Below are positions 8,910 to 18,054 of a stretch of 49,481 nucleotides of DNA, piece after piece. The notes beneath the pieces were generated by a model, which searched no databases, was not told the DNA's origin, and saw only the letters and a list, made by a program, of their open reading frames with translations. The translations under genes and the position numbers were made by a program. The DNA lies in assembly GCA_903772945.1 (NCBI GenBank), contig CAICTM010000767.1, positions 1-49,481 of the forward strand. Direction: 5' to 3'. Position 1 is the stretch's first letter, and the number at the start of each line of letters is the position of its first letter. The DNA comes from Seminavis robusta (Eukaryota > Bacillariophyta > Bacillariophyceae > Naviculales > Naviculaceae).

Positions 8910-9151
8910 CACTTCACTGGTAAGCACAAGACTTCACCGGTAAGCACAAGATCCAACAGCAACGCCTGTCGTCACCCCTTAAATACGAATCACAGTTGCC
9001 GATTTAGATGGTAATTAAAGTCCATCTCATCCATGTGCACTTAGGCGAGAGCACGTGCAACGACCTCCACCTCGGCCCCCCTCTTCCCTCCGCGGAGGCC
9101 ACGGAGTCCTCGGTGCCCTCATATGCGAAAAGTATGTTGATAATCTGGAAG
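8910..9151 (+). repeat. Direct repeat, copy 2
   Basis: This is the second copy of the block at 6418-6640, starting about 2.5 kb from the first and flanking the broken nuclease-like gene on its other side. It carries about 18 bp absent from copy 1 (about 8956-8975). Confidence 0.85.
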
Positions 9152-9827
9152 AGTGATGGCTTGTGATGCACGAAAGTGCTCAAGAACAGCAATCAGAGTG
9201 GAACTCGGCAACGCGACGAGGAGGTTCCAGCGCGAAGAGGGACTGACACAAAAAGTCAATTAACGCTGAAACATGACCGAGCCCTCCGCATTCGCAAAAA
9301 AGCTCCCTTGGAGCTAAGATACAAAAGCTTTTTTCAACCGGTGCTGTACAAGCAATGCCACTGAGAAACACTAGTAATTTAGTAATCATCATAGCACCAG
9401 TTACATGTATTATCAGGGGGTTAGAGTTTAGAGTAAGAAGGTTATCTATGGAAGCCAGCGAGAGCTTTGCATCTCCTATTTCTTTACCTGAGGAGATAGA
9501 ACACTGTGGTTTCCTGGAAAAACCATTTAATCTTATGTAAAAGGGAGACGTATTGTGTTCCTAGAGTGCTGCGATGTGGGACCTGGGACCTGGGGACTGG
9601 TGGGCTGAAATTTCAAACCCCCTTCACTCGAGGAACCGGTTGAAGCGACACTGCAGAGATCGGCATATGAGGATCCGATGTTACAGCAGGACTTGATCTC
9701 GCATTCCAGAAGAGTCCGGTATCAAAGATCCAAGCGATTCCAACCGCTCCCTTTTGTCTCACAAATTACGAAGCCAAACTGCAAAAAGCAAAAATTCAAC
9801 ACCGCCAATCAACCTAATAAAATCAAG
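9152..9827. other. Spacer without a convincing gene
   Basis: Only short frames with no recognisable motif are present. The last 150 bp should hold the promoter and 5' UTR of the gene at 9828. Confidence 0.4.
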
Positions 9828-10205
9828 ATGCGAGGATCTAGATTCCAAGAGCTGTTGACTGTCAACAGCGCCTCTGTTGGAAGCAACAAGTCCCGACGAA
9901 CCTTCTACGACAGAGCCATTCCAGCCTCCCTGAACTTTGTAAAGGCAGCACCCAAGCCTACCGCCACTAGCAACAAGAGTAGATCTTCTAGCAACAAGGC
10001 AGCACCACGACAACGACAACAGCAACAACCAGAATCCAGACGCAGCAGTGACTTGGTAACCCATCAAGAGAAGAAGGCTTACTCCCAACAGCACAGACGT
10101 GGCACTGCAGCTGGCGAAAGAATGTCGGAAAGGACTGCGGCGGCACTCTCAGTGGACGAACTGGAAGCAGCCCTAGAAGACATCTTGGCAGATTATGAAA
10201 ACTAA
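9828..10205 (+). CDS. Small basic hypothetical protein (125 aa)
   Basis: The start is set at the ATG at 9828 in AATCAAGATGCG; the frame is open further upstream, but that part (SHSRRVRYQRSKRF onward) looks like untranslated sequence. The protein opens with MRGSRFQELLTVNSASVGSN. Its middle is rich in Ser, Lys, Arg and Gln, including a glutamine run (QRQQQQ). It ends in an acidic helix-like motif, SVDELEAALEDILADYEN. The basic low-complexity body with a short acidic helix suggests a nucleic-acid-associated or adaptor protein, but no domain is recognised. It is a stand-alone gene. Confidence 0.6.
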   Translation: MRGSRFQELLTVNSASVGSNKSRRTFYDRAIPASLNFVKAAPKPTATSNKSRSSSNKAAPRQRQQQQPESRRSSDLVTHQEKKAYSQQHRRGTAAGERMSERTAAALSVDELEAALEDILADYEN

Positions 10206-12736
10206 GCAAAACCCAAAGCAAAACGAGTCAAGCATACCAACAGAAGACTCTTCCAGCAGCCAGATTTCCAGCTTCACTATCGTAGGCTACTTGACTAGGA
10301 CCACTATTATATAAAACACCAAATTCGACTTCATCTGTTTCTTTGCTTGTCTCTGGCTAGAGGTACTAGTACATGTTACAGCAGCTGTGCACACGAAAAG
10401 CAGCTCTCAGCTACACAGCAAGTAAGTGTAGGAACTTGGGAGCGGTTGGCAACGCATCCAGACCTCCATGCCTGCAACTGCCCCCCCCCACTCACACAGC
10501 CCATGTCCCTTCGCCCACAACTGCTGTTTGTCCAGCCGGAAGCCCATCTAACAAACCTTTCCGGCGCTGCCCTCAAGCAATCCAGGTCTCTCTGTAGTAA
10601 CGACTGAGCGACTCGTAGCGTTGGTTAGCTACCCGGTTTTCTGGCTCTACATCGCTCTTCTTGTTCAGGTTTGGCGGCGCTGGGTGGTTTGCCTTCAGCC
10701 TGCCTCGTGAAAGAGACTCGGAGGGTACGGCTCCCTGCTGTGCGGACATACAAGGCAAACAGCTGGTGGCTGGCTGTGTCGTCTGCACGGAAAATAGAAT
10801 CCAAAGATGCTGCTGGACTGCGACCGGAGGGGAAGTGATGCCGGTTAGGATAGGTGGCCTGCCAACCCAACTGAACCAAAACCTGGCTCTGTAGGATCCC
10901 TTCGTCCAGCTCCAGTACCTGGCTCTCCGGACCAGGACCAGGAGGCATTCCACACATCATGTCATGGTTGGAGAGTGGTTTGACTACTGTGGGATATGGT
11001 ACGTTTTTGATCAATGGAATGATTGCTTGATTCCTAGCTAGCTTTTAATAGTGACTTGCATCTAATGCACAATCCCAGGTTCCAAGGAGAGGGTGACTTG
11101 GACATCCATGCCTGTGCTACTAGTACTATTTGCCATGATTACAGCTGCGTAGAAACTGCTGCTTTTCATTCATTTGGGCAATGGCACTATTGAATAATAC
11201 TCTTGATCAATCAATTAATTCTCATGCCAAGATTGCACTCGCTCAGGATAGAGCAATGCAGTTTCGTTTTTTGCTCATCTTGCATACCGTACAGCCACCA
11301 GTGACCAGTGACAAGACTTGGTGCTGTGGCATTGTACTCTCCAGTGTTTCCAACATTACCTTGAGTACTGTACTGTATCATGAATGACATGGTTAGCTTC
11401 AACACTGCAGCAGTTGGTTTGTTGGGCGACTTTCACATCACATGCTGGCTCGTGATGGAGTCGATTCACTGATTTGCATCATGAATGACAGCAATGCCAT
11501 CATGACAGCAATGCCACGCTACGGGACAGGATACAGGAGAGTGGCATGTTGTTCGTGAGGATGAATGCACCCATGCTCTTCCAAACTAGACTAGCAGGGC
11601 TGCCCCAGTGCCCTCCACCAAGTGTGTTGTTTTTCCCAACCTGTCTGACTGACAAGGAGACACACCACACCGGCTATGCAAGCAAGGGTACTGTATCACT
11701 GAGGATGCCACAAAGGCTGCACTGCATGCGCCCGCCCCCTTGGAGAAGTAAGTAAGCCAATTATTGTGTTTGTTTCTGATGTTACTGCCGCTCTTTTTAA
11801 AAATTTAATGACGTCGATCAAGCTGCCAGAAGTGGGGCCCAATAGGTCAATAGGATGGCAAGCAAACAAGCAAGCATACTTACTTTCCGTACCGTCCTCA
11901 CTGATAATATATACTAGTAATAAAAAGTCTCACACAACAACAATGCTAAAATAAATAATAGAAACAGAGAATAAATGATCCTGCTGGGAAGAAAAGAATC
12001 GAATGATCAATCGAATCGTATCAATCCAATGACGTTAGTCTACGTTATTAGCTTGGTGAAGAACGAGATCCAACGACAGTTGGTTTGTGAAAAGTGTCAG
12101 CTTCCGCTTGATGTGCTTGGTGGTTGGTGGTGAAGAAGAAGAGAAGACGATGGTAGACGACGAAAGAAATACAGTTGATTTTGTGAAGAACACGAGCTCG
12201 GCAAACGGAAGTGTATTGTACAGTCGCAGCGGTCATTTTTGAGATCCGTTGCGTAGAAACTGTACTGAGAATCCTGCTTACCATTTCTCTACTGCCCTAA
12301 TTCCGATTTTGTCTAAGTATCTTTTTTCCATGCCTGTAGTTCACAGATTGTTAAGTAATTTGATGGAATTGACATTTTTTGATCGTGGCTCATATGCCCC
12401 TCCCGCAAGCTGGAGCATTCGAAAAGATCCTTATGCCCCGATGCAATCGAACAGCTTGAGCTCTCTTCGGCAACGTGTCCTTTGGGCTGCACCATGGCGG
12501 CGTTGACGGCAACCTTTGTCGAGGATTGGAGCTCTAATGGAATGAGTAAAGGAGGTCCAACGGGATGATTGCTATCTCTAGCTAGAAAAGCAAGGATATC
12601 GTTTGATGGCTTCTTGATTAATGATAGGTTTAGCTAAGCGTTAAAAGTCTCTAAAAATTGACTGCATTCATCCTTTTTTCCACAGAATGCATGATCTCTT
12701 GATTTTTATAGGAACATCATCATTCGTTCGTTTTGT
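10206..12736. other. Long spacer, no gene supported
   Basis: These 2.5 kb contain many short overlapping frames on both strands, none with motifs or protein-like composition. A small tandem repeat of a TGACAGCAATGCCATCA-type unit occurs at about 11485-11517. An RNA gene or unrecognised exons cannot be excluded. Confidence 0.4.
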
Positions 12737-13450
12737 TTATTGCTGTTCACTTCGCCCCGGCCGCCTGGCCAATTGTGTCGTCAAACTGCCCCGCGAGCGA
12801 CGCTTTTCTCGCAATGCCACGGCGGCAGTTGCCAATCCATTGTTGCTGGATTTGCGCAAACTGGCACGTCGCGAAGCACTCCCACTACTGGCGGCACCAA
12901 CACCTCGCACATATCCCGATCCCGTGCGCGCTGGCAATTTGCGTCCCACGCGGCCAGTGCCTGTGGGTGTAGCTGGTTCGTCACAGTGATTGCTAAAGGA
13001 TTCTTCTTGATGAGTACTGCTGCTGAAATCTTGACTGCTGCCATGGCATGCTGTGCCACTACTGCCCGTACTGTTGAAACTGCTGTTGTTGAACGAGTCC
13101 GACATGGCGCGCAATGCCATGGAACCACCGCGAGATCCAGACGACACAGACGTTGTCCGTGTCACGCAACTGCGGTCTTGTTGACACGAACTCATGAGTT
13201 CTTCCAAATCCATCTCCACATCATCATCTTCTTCTGCTTCGGTTTGCTCGACGGCTGAAGACTCGGCCGAAGCGGCGGCTGCGCCACACGTGGACGCCGT
13301 GGAGTCAATTTCGGCGGCATTCTTCTTCTTGCCTCGTCGACGAGTTTGCAGCATGACCGGATCTTCCATGCCCAAATCAGATACTTGACGTCGGATGATT
13401 GTAGGAGGACTGTCGCCGTCCAAAGAGGTTCGTACTTCGTGTTCACACAT
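12737..13450 (-). CDS. Ser-rich low-complexity hypothetical protein
   Basis: This 237-residue protein starts at the ATG at 13450 (MCEHEVRTSLDGDSPPTIIR). In order it shows a basic patch (QTRRRGKKKN) that could act in nuclear import, an alanine/serine stretch, an acidic run (EAEEDDDVEMDLEELM), a long Ser/Thr/Gly-rich region, and a basic C-terminal part (LREKRRSRGSLTTQLARR). No enzymatic domain is visible. The order resembles disordered regulatory proteins, but the function is unknown. The opposite strand also has an open frame here; the reverse frame is preferred for its longer coherent charge pattern and clean ATG. Confidence 0.55.
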   Translation of the reverse strand: MCEHEVRTSLDGDSPPTIIRRQVSDLGMEDPVMLQTRRRGKKKNAAEIDSTASTCGAAAASAESSAVEQTEAEEDDDVEMDLEELMSSCQQDRSCVTRTTSVSSGSRGGSMALRAMSDSFNNSSFNSTGSSGTACHGSSQDFSSSTHQEESFSNHCDEPATPTGTGRVGRKLPARTGSGYVRGVGAASSGSASRRASLRKSSNNGLATAAVALREKRRSRGSLTTQLARRPGRSEQQ

Positions 13451-13818
13451 GGTTGCTTTGTTTGGTTAGTCTATAACTTCAGCTTTGTGGCTGTTGGTTT
13501 GTTTGTTCTGGTTTTGAAGGGCGGTTGCGAAAATTGTGGGCTACCTTCGTCGCCCTTCCAACCAGAGTTCGTTGCCGAGCACCACCGGTCAAAAACAAAT
13601 GTGAGAGCTCGGGCAGAGGTGAACATACCTCTTACACTAATTACACAGTATTAAATACTGTGAAGCATTGTGATGACTGCTTGCACTGCAGCCCTTAAAC
13701 CGTCCTGTGTCTTACGTTAAATCAATTGGATGACTTGATAAAGAGACTTAAACCCCTCGCACATTTAACAGAAGAAGGGTTAAATACCTTTGTAATTAAG
13801 GCATCCAGATGCTTTGGA
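13451..13818. other. Spacer upstream of the reverse-strand gene
   Basis: This region should hold the promoter of the gene ending at 12737. No coding signal is seen. Confidence 0.4.
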
Positions 13819-13826
13819 TTGCCCAT

Positions 13827-14520
13827 CAGGGTTCGCTAACCTGATAGATTTGAGGAATAGGTTACTAACCTATACACTAACCTGGTAGAAAATTGCACTA
13901 GGTTAGTGTATAGGTTACTAACCTGATAGAATTTTTGTAGTAGGTTAGTGTATAGGTTAGTGTCAGGTATTTATCAGTAACCTGTAGGTTACCTGATAAA
14001 GTAACCTGGTATTGTCATAGTAAGTTACCTATTACTGTATATAAGGTGTTTTGCCTTGTTAGTTAGTTAGATGATAGTTGATAGGGTGGTTAGGCATCAG
14101 AGATAGTCACCCATGACGACTCGTAGTGCCACCCAAGGGTTAGTCAACTGCAGAATGCGAGGGTGGTAGGTAACAGAGATAGTTACCTTGACAACTGCAG
14201 ATTGAGAGGGTGGTTGGATAACAGAGATAGTTACCCTTGACAACTGGAAGGCGTGGGTCTTCAGTGGTAGTGCCACCCAAGGGTTAATCTACTGCGGAAT
14301 GAGGAAAATGGCCCAAAAAACGGTGAAAAGTAACCTGATAGAAAACCTGGTAAGTAACCGGTACACTAACCTGATACAAGATCGTATTAGGTTAGTGTAT
14401 CGGTTACTAACCTGATAGAATTTTTTTAACAGGTTAGTGTAAAGGTTACTTTATCAGGTTCCGGTTACCGGTTCTTTTGGAAGTAACCGGTAACCTAATA
14501 TATCAGGTTAGCGAACCCTG
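13827..14520. mobile_element. hAT-type MITE, 694 bp
   Basis: The element starts with CAGGGTTCGCTAACCTGATA at 13827-13846 and ends with its perfect reverse complement at 14501-14520. The 8-bp target duplication TTGCCCAT stands on both sides (13819-13826 and 14521-14528). An 8-bp duplication with CAGGG...CCCTG termini is the hAT hallmark. There is no coding frame, so it is non-autonomous. Both arms contain repeated AGGTTAGTGTATAGGTTACT units and their inverses, which could fold into hairpins. The centre carries direct repeats built around AACAGAGATAGTTACC and GTGCCACCCAAGGGTTA. Confidence 0.93.
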
Positions 14521-14528
14521 TTGCCCAT

Positions 14529-15564
14529 CCCAGCGGCCATATTCTTTCGAATTGCAACTCACTCACACAGACTTGTTGCCAGTAAGGAAGTATTTAACCC
14601 ATGGTCATCCAGGATTCGATGGTGTCGCAAGTTCAATCATGGATCTTGACAGTCTTGACAGTCTCCGTTGGAGTTCCTTTCGTTCAATCACGGTTGCGCC
14701 CAGAGCACGGTAACGGTTACCTTGAGTGAGTCCTTCCTCTCACAAGAGCGGCCCCGCTGCACTTCGTTTAGTTAGAGCGGATCCAAAAAAATTACAAAAA
14801 TCTCCATTCCCACTTCGCCATCACCCGTGTCATTGCTCCACTTGCTCAATCTTGCTGCATGCGACGTCGGAGTTGAAACTGGTTTCTTGCAAGCAAGTGC
14901 TGTGGGAATGGAGCTGCTGGAGCGTGGGAGACGAACTGAACCGGTACCGTACAACAACCGACTTAACTAGATTGTTACTGTAAACAGAGGTTCCAAGATT
15001 CAAATGGCATCTATGGTCATCGACGCGAAAGATCCAAATAAATAAATAAATAAATAAATGATGGTTACGGTCCGGAACGGAACGGTGCAATCCCCGGAAG
15101 CTTCCCAGGCAAGATACTACAAGAGAGGTAGCTAAGCAGTAACGACGAGCTTTTGGAACATTTTGCTCCGAATGGTTGGCTATCCCTACCGTACCGTACC
15201 GGTTTACCGGTACAGCGGTGCAAGAGGTGAGAAGGGAAGGAAGTATCCATCCATAGGATTCTGAGAACCTTCTCCGCAGCTCCCCATTGTGGCTGAAAAG
15301 ATAGATATCAAGCAATCTCCTTGGACCGCGCTATAACGAAGTAGTACATGTACACGTAAGCACAATAAATTTTTAAGAAAAGAAGCAACCTGCCAATCTT
15401 ATACGCCCACCCAGTATCTGGGTAATAGCTAGCTAGTGGCAGCCGACCCAGTCTGAGAGTGACCAGCCAGAGTTCCTTCTTGGCCCCATCTTTCTCACTC
15501 CAGGAAGTTTGCTCCATCTTTCCTCCAAGCCCGTGGCCCGCCTTCTTTTGAACTTCTTAGCTAG
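14529..15564. other. Spacer with an AAAT microsatellite
   Basis: No supported gene. An (AAAT)n tract lies at about 15036-15059, and a cluster of TACCGTACCGTACCGG palindromic words at about 15187-15215. Confidence 0.45.
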
Positions 15565-16570
15565 TTGCTGATTTTCAGCAACCAACCTTGGCTCTCATCA
15601 TGCAGGCAGAGCAAAAGTCAGCCGCCTGCCGAGCAGCAGAATGAGATGGATTGCAGTCTTCTTTTGGGCTTCAAACAAAAAGATTTCCCTGGCTTTTATT
15701 TTAAACCCTGTGAGGGAGAATCGTTGACCTACCCTGAATCCGTATCCGAAATTGAACCTGCACTACAAGGTCTATGCATTCCCTGCCTGGCACCTCTCGC
15801 TCAAGACGATCCACACCACGACAACTGGGACGACCATCGAGTCGAGTCGCCGAGATGAAACGATTGCAAGACGGTCTTTGTACGCCATTCGTTTTGGGAA
15901 CCAAATAAGTTGGCTCCTCCACACACTTGTTTGCCACTGGACGGGCCGGGCCCATCATGGATGACATTATTCAAGTGGTGAGTCAAGTCAATCCAGGCAG
16001 GCAGAAGCTCATTGCTATACACATTGGTACGACGCCCTTTTGTTGCGGACCCCTGGGAGAGCAGCTGGGGATTGAATGTGACTGCACCCAGACATTCGAT
16101 TTCTGTTGTTGCACGCAGGACATGAGGTCTTGCCACTGGACGCGCACTATTACGACTTCAAAACGAATGCATTCGCATGGCTCACATCAGACGTATGACA
16201 ATGTGTATCTCTCTATGCATGTCGGCCCTCTTGCTTTGGGCAAGATGACAATGGGAATCTCTCTCAAGTTCCCGGGGGGATTTGAAACCCTTCGAAAGAT
16301 GAAAGAACCAGCTGGCATTACTCACAAAGTAAGTGTTTTGGGGATCCGATGCGAGTTGTGGTCGTCGTGGCTACATATATTCGCCACGTGTTGCTGACGG
16401 CCATTAAGGTCATGCTCCAAGCTGGATGGACCAAAGAAGAACGTGCTTGGACGTTGCACTCGACATATCTTTCGAATTCCCCAAGAGAAAACGAAGAAGG
16501 GTTGGATTCGTCTTCATTAGTCAACTACCTACCGTATATCGGTAGTCATACGATTTTAGCAAAAAATTGA
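15565..16570 (+). pseudogene. Possible spliced or broken gene of unknown function
   Basis: Several protein-like stretches lie in different frames on the plus strand. At 16118-16195 one reads GHEVLPLDAHYYDFKTNAF; a one-base shift then gives VYLSMHVGPLALGKMTMGIS and KFPGGFETLRKMKEPAGITHK, which runs into GTAAGT at about 16329, a strong 5' splice site. A downstream frame ending at 16570 reads MLQAGWTKEERAWTLHSTYL. Candidate splice signals also occur at 15978 (GTGAGT) and before 16119 (CACGCAG). The pieces could be exons of a degraded gene. No family is recognised, and the frame change near 16195 has no obvious intron. Confidence 0.3.
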
Positions 16571-16773
16571 CTGAACTAAGTAAGTTTACTCACAAACTGC
16601 CAAATCGCTAAAACACAGGCTTTGCTCTGTGGTAACTTTTCGGTTGTTTGACTTTTTCATCCCCCATGGGAATCGAATCGTCAGTGCTGCTTGGGCTATT
16701 GTGGTAGTCTTTCTTTTATCCTAAAATAGCGGCGATGTACTTGTAGCTTGTGGCTTCCTGGACTCGACTCGAC

Positions 16774-17916
16774 TCAGTTGCTTGTTGGGCCACGACGACC
16801 ATTGTGGTTACGATCATGGTGGTGTCGGAAGAATATCGAATGACACGTGAATGATACAGCCGTGACAAACGCCGATGAGGCAAACAGCAGCCCGACCTTG
16901 ATTCTAGTAGTGGTCAGTTGTTGTTGTTGTTGCTTTTTTTGATGATGATGAAGTCTGTCACTCTTCTTGTTGTTTCGAGATGTGCTGCTGCTGTCATGGT
17001 GACCACTATTATTGGTTGTAGTAGTACATTGCACAAATTGAATCTCCTGTTGATTGTGGTTGGGCCATCCTCCCGAGAATGCTACCGACTGAATGGTCCC
17101 CCGTGAGTTTTGAATGTCTACCTTGTGTCCGTTGAGAATCAGCCGTGGGCCGCCCCCAGCAGCAGTGGCATTGGCATTGCATACTGTATGATGATCGGCC
17201 ATGAGAACAAAATCGTTGCAATTGTGGATTTGTAGTAGATTGTGATGGAGGTGAAGTTGTTGCAGAGAATGCACATAAATAAGGACCTTGCTGCTGCTGC
17301 TATTGCTGGCTTGATCAAACGCTTCTTGGAGTGATACAAACACTTGCATATTGTTTTGACTTGTATCACTTGCAATGCTGGAGTCGTCTTTTTGTTGTGG
17401 TTGTGGTTGTTTCTTTTTGTGTTTCTGCAAATAGAGTCTGACTTGAGCCGCCAAGTAGGAGTCTGTGACAACCAAATGGACTGCTGTGGCGGCATGATCT
17501 TGTGCATAGAGACACGTGGTTTCAACCAGAGCCTGGACCGCATCCGGTGACGACGCCTGCAATAATAGTAAGTGTTGAGCATTGAATTGATGTTGTTGTT
17601 GCAATTGCTGCTGCAGTGCCTGTTGTTGTTGTTGACTGCTCTTGGCTTGTTGGAGTTGCGACCAAACTGTGACGGACGTCTGCAAGATCCAACCCAGAGC
17701 CATCCACGGCATGTAGCCAAACTGCAGCGATTCCAAGACGCCTTGACCGGTTCTCAGTACATGTCGTCCGCCATCCAACGTAAACCGAAATTGCCTTGCA
17801 GCAAGGCCGTAATCATGACCGTACTGCACCAAATGACGATTCAACTCCGCGGCACCGTCGCCCACCATCACCGACATGTAACCCATCTTGTCCACATTCT
17901 TGTCGGGAGCGCTCAT
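16774..17916 (-). CDS. Gln-rich protein with a C-terminal membrane segment
   Basis: This 380-residue protein starts at the ATG at 17916 (MSAPDKNVDKMGYMSVMVGD). The N-terminal third is globular-looking (FRFTLDGGRHVLRTGQG). Glutamine-rich stretches follow (QQQQQALQQQLQQQHQ) with further Q and H runs near the C-terminus (HHHQKKQQQQQ). A hydrophobic segment near residues 337-355 (VGLLFASSAFVTAVSF) may be a single membrane anchor, followed by a basic His/Arg/Asn tail. No catalytic motif is recognised. The repeats come from CAA/CAG-type codon runs, seen as TTG/CTG repeats on the plus strand. Function unknown. Confidence 0.6.
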   Translation of the reverse strand: MSAPDKNVDKMGYMSVMVGDGAAELNRHLVQYGHDYGLAARQFRFTLDGGRHVLRTGQGVLESLQFGYMPWMALGWILQTSVTVWSQLQQAKSSQQQQQALQQQLQQQHQFNAQHLLLLQASSPDAVQALVETTCLYAQDHAATAVHLVVTDSYLAAQVRLYLQKHKKKQPQPQQKDDSSIASDTSQNNMQVFVSLQEAFDQASNSSSSKVLIYVHSLQQLHLHHNLLQIHNCNDFVLMADHHTVCNANATAAGGGPRLILNGHKVDIQNSRGTIQSVAFSGGWPNHNQQEIQFVQCTTTTNNSGHHDSSSTSRNNKKSDRLHHHQKKQQQQQLTTTRIKVGLLFASSAFVTAVSFTCHSIFFRHHHDRNHNGRRGPTSN

Positions 17917-18006
17917 ACCGTAGCTGTTGGTCTGGTCTGGTCTACTATGGTACTAGTAGTCTAGTAGTATTGTTTTGGTTCATTAATGCTTGTCCATCCA
18001 ATATAT

Positions 18007-18024
18007 AATAAATAAATAAATAAC
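18007..18024 (+). repeat. TAAA microsatellite, probable retrotransposon 3' tail
   Basis: The plus strand shows TAATAAATAAATAAATAA. On the element's strand this is a TTTA-type tail directly after the 3' UTR, as non-LTR elements with simple-sequence tails have. A chance microsatellite is the alternative. Confidence 0.5.
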
Positions 18025-18054
18025 TATAAAGGGGATTACGTGAAAGGAACGGTA

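Noticed and set aside
10376..11014. Overlapping reverse-strand ORFs of 66-129 residues
   Set aside because: They overlap each other in several frames, have no motifs, and have the composition of non-coding spacer.
13192..13654. Plus-strand ORFs across the 5' half of the gene at 12737-13450
   Set aside because: They are antisense readings of acidic and serine-rich codon runs, with no coherent domain.
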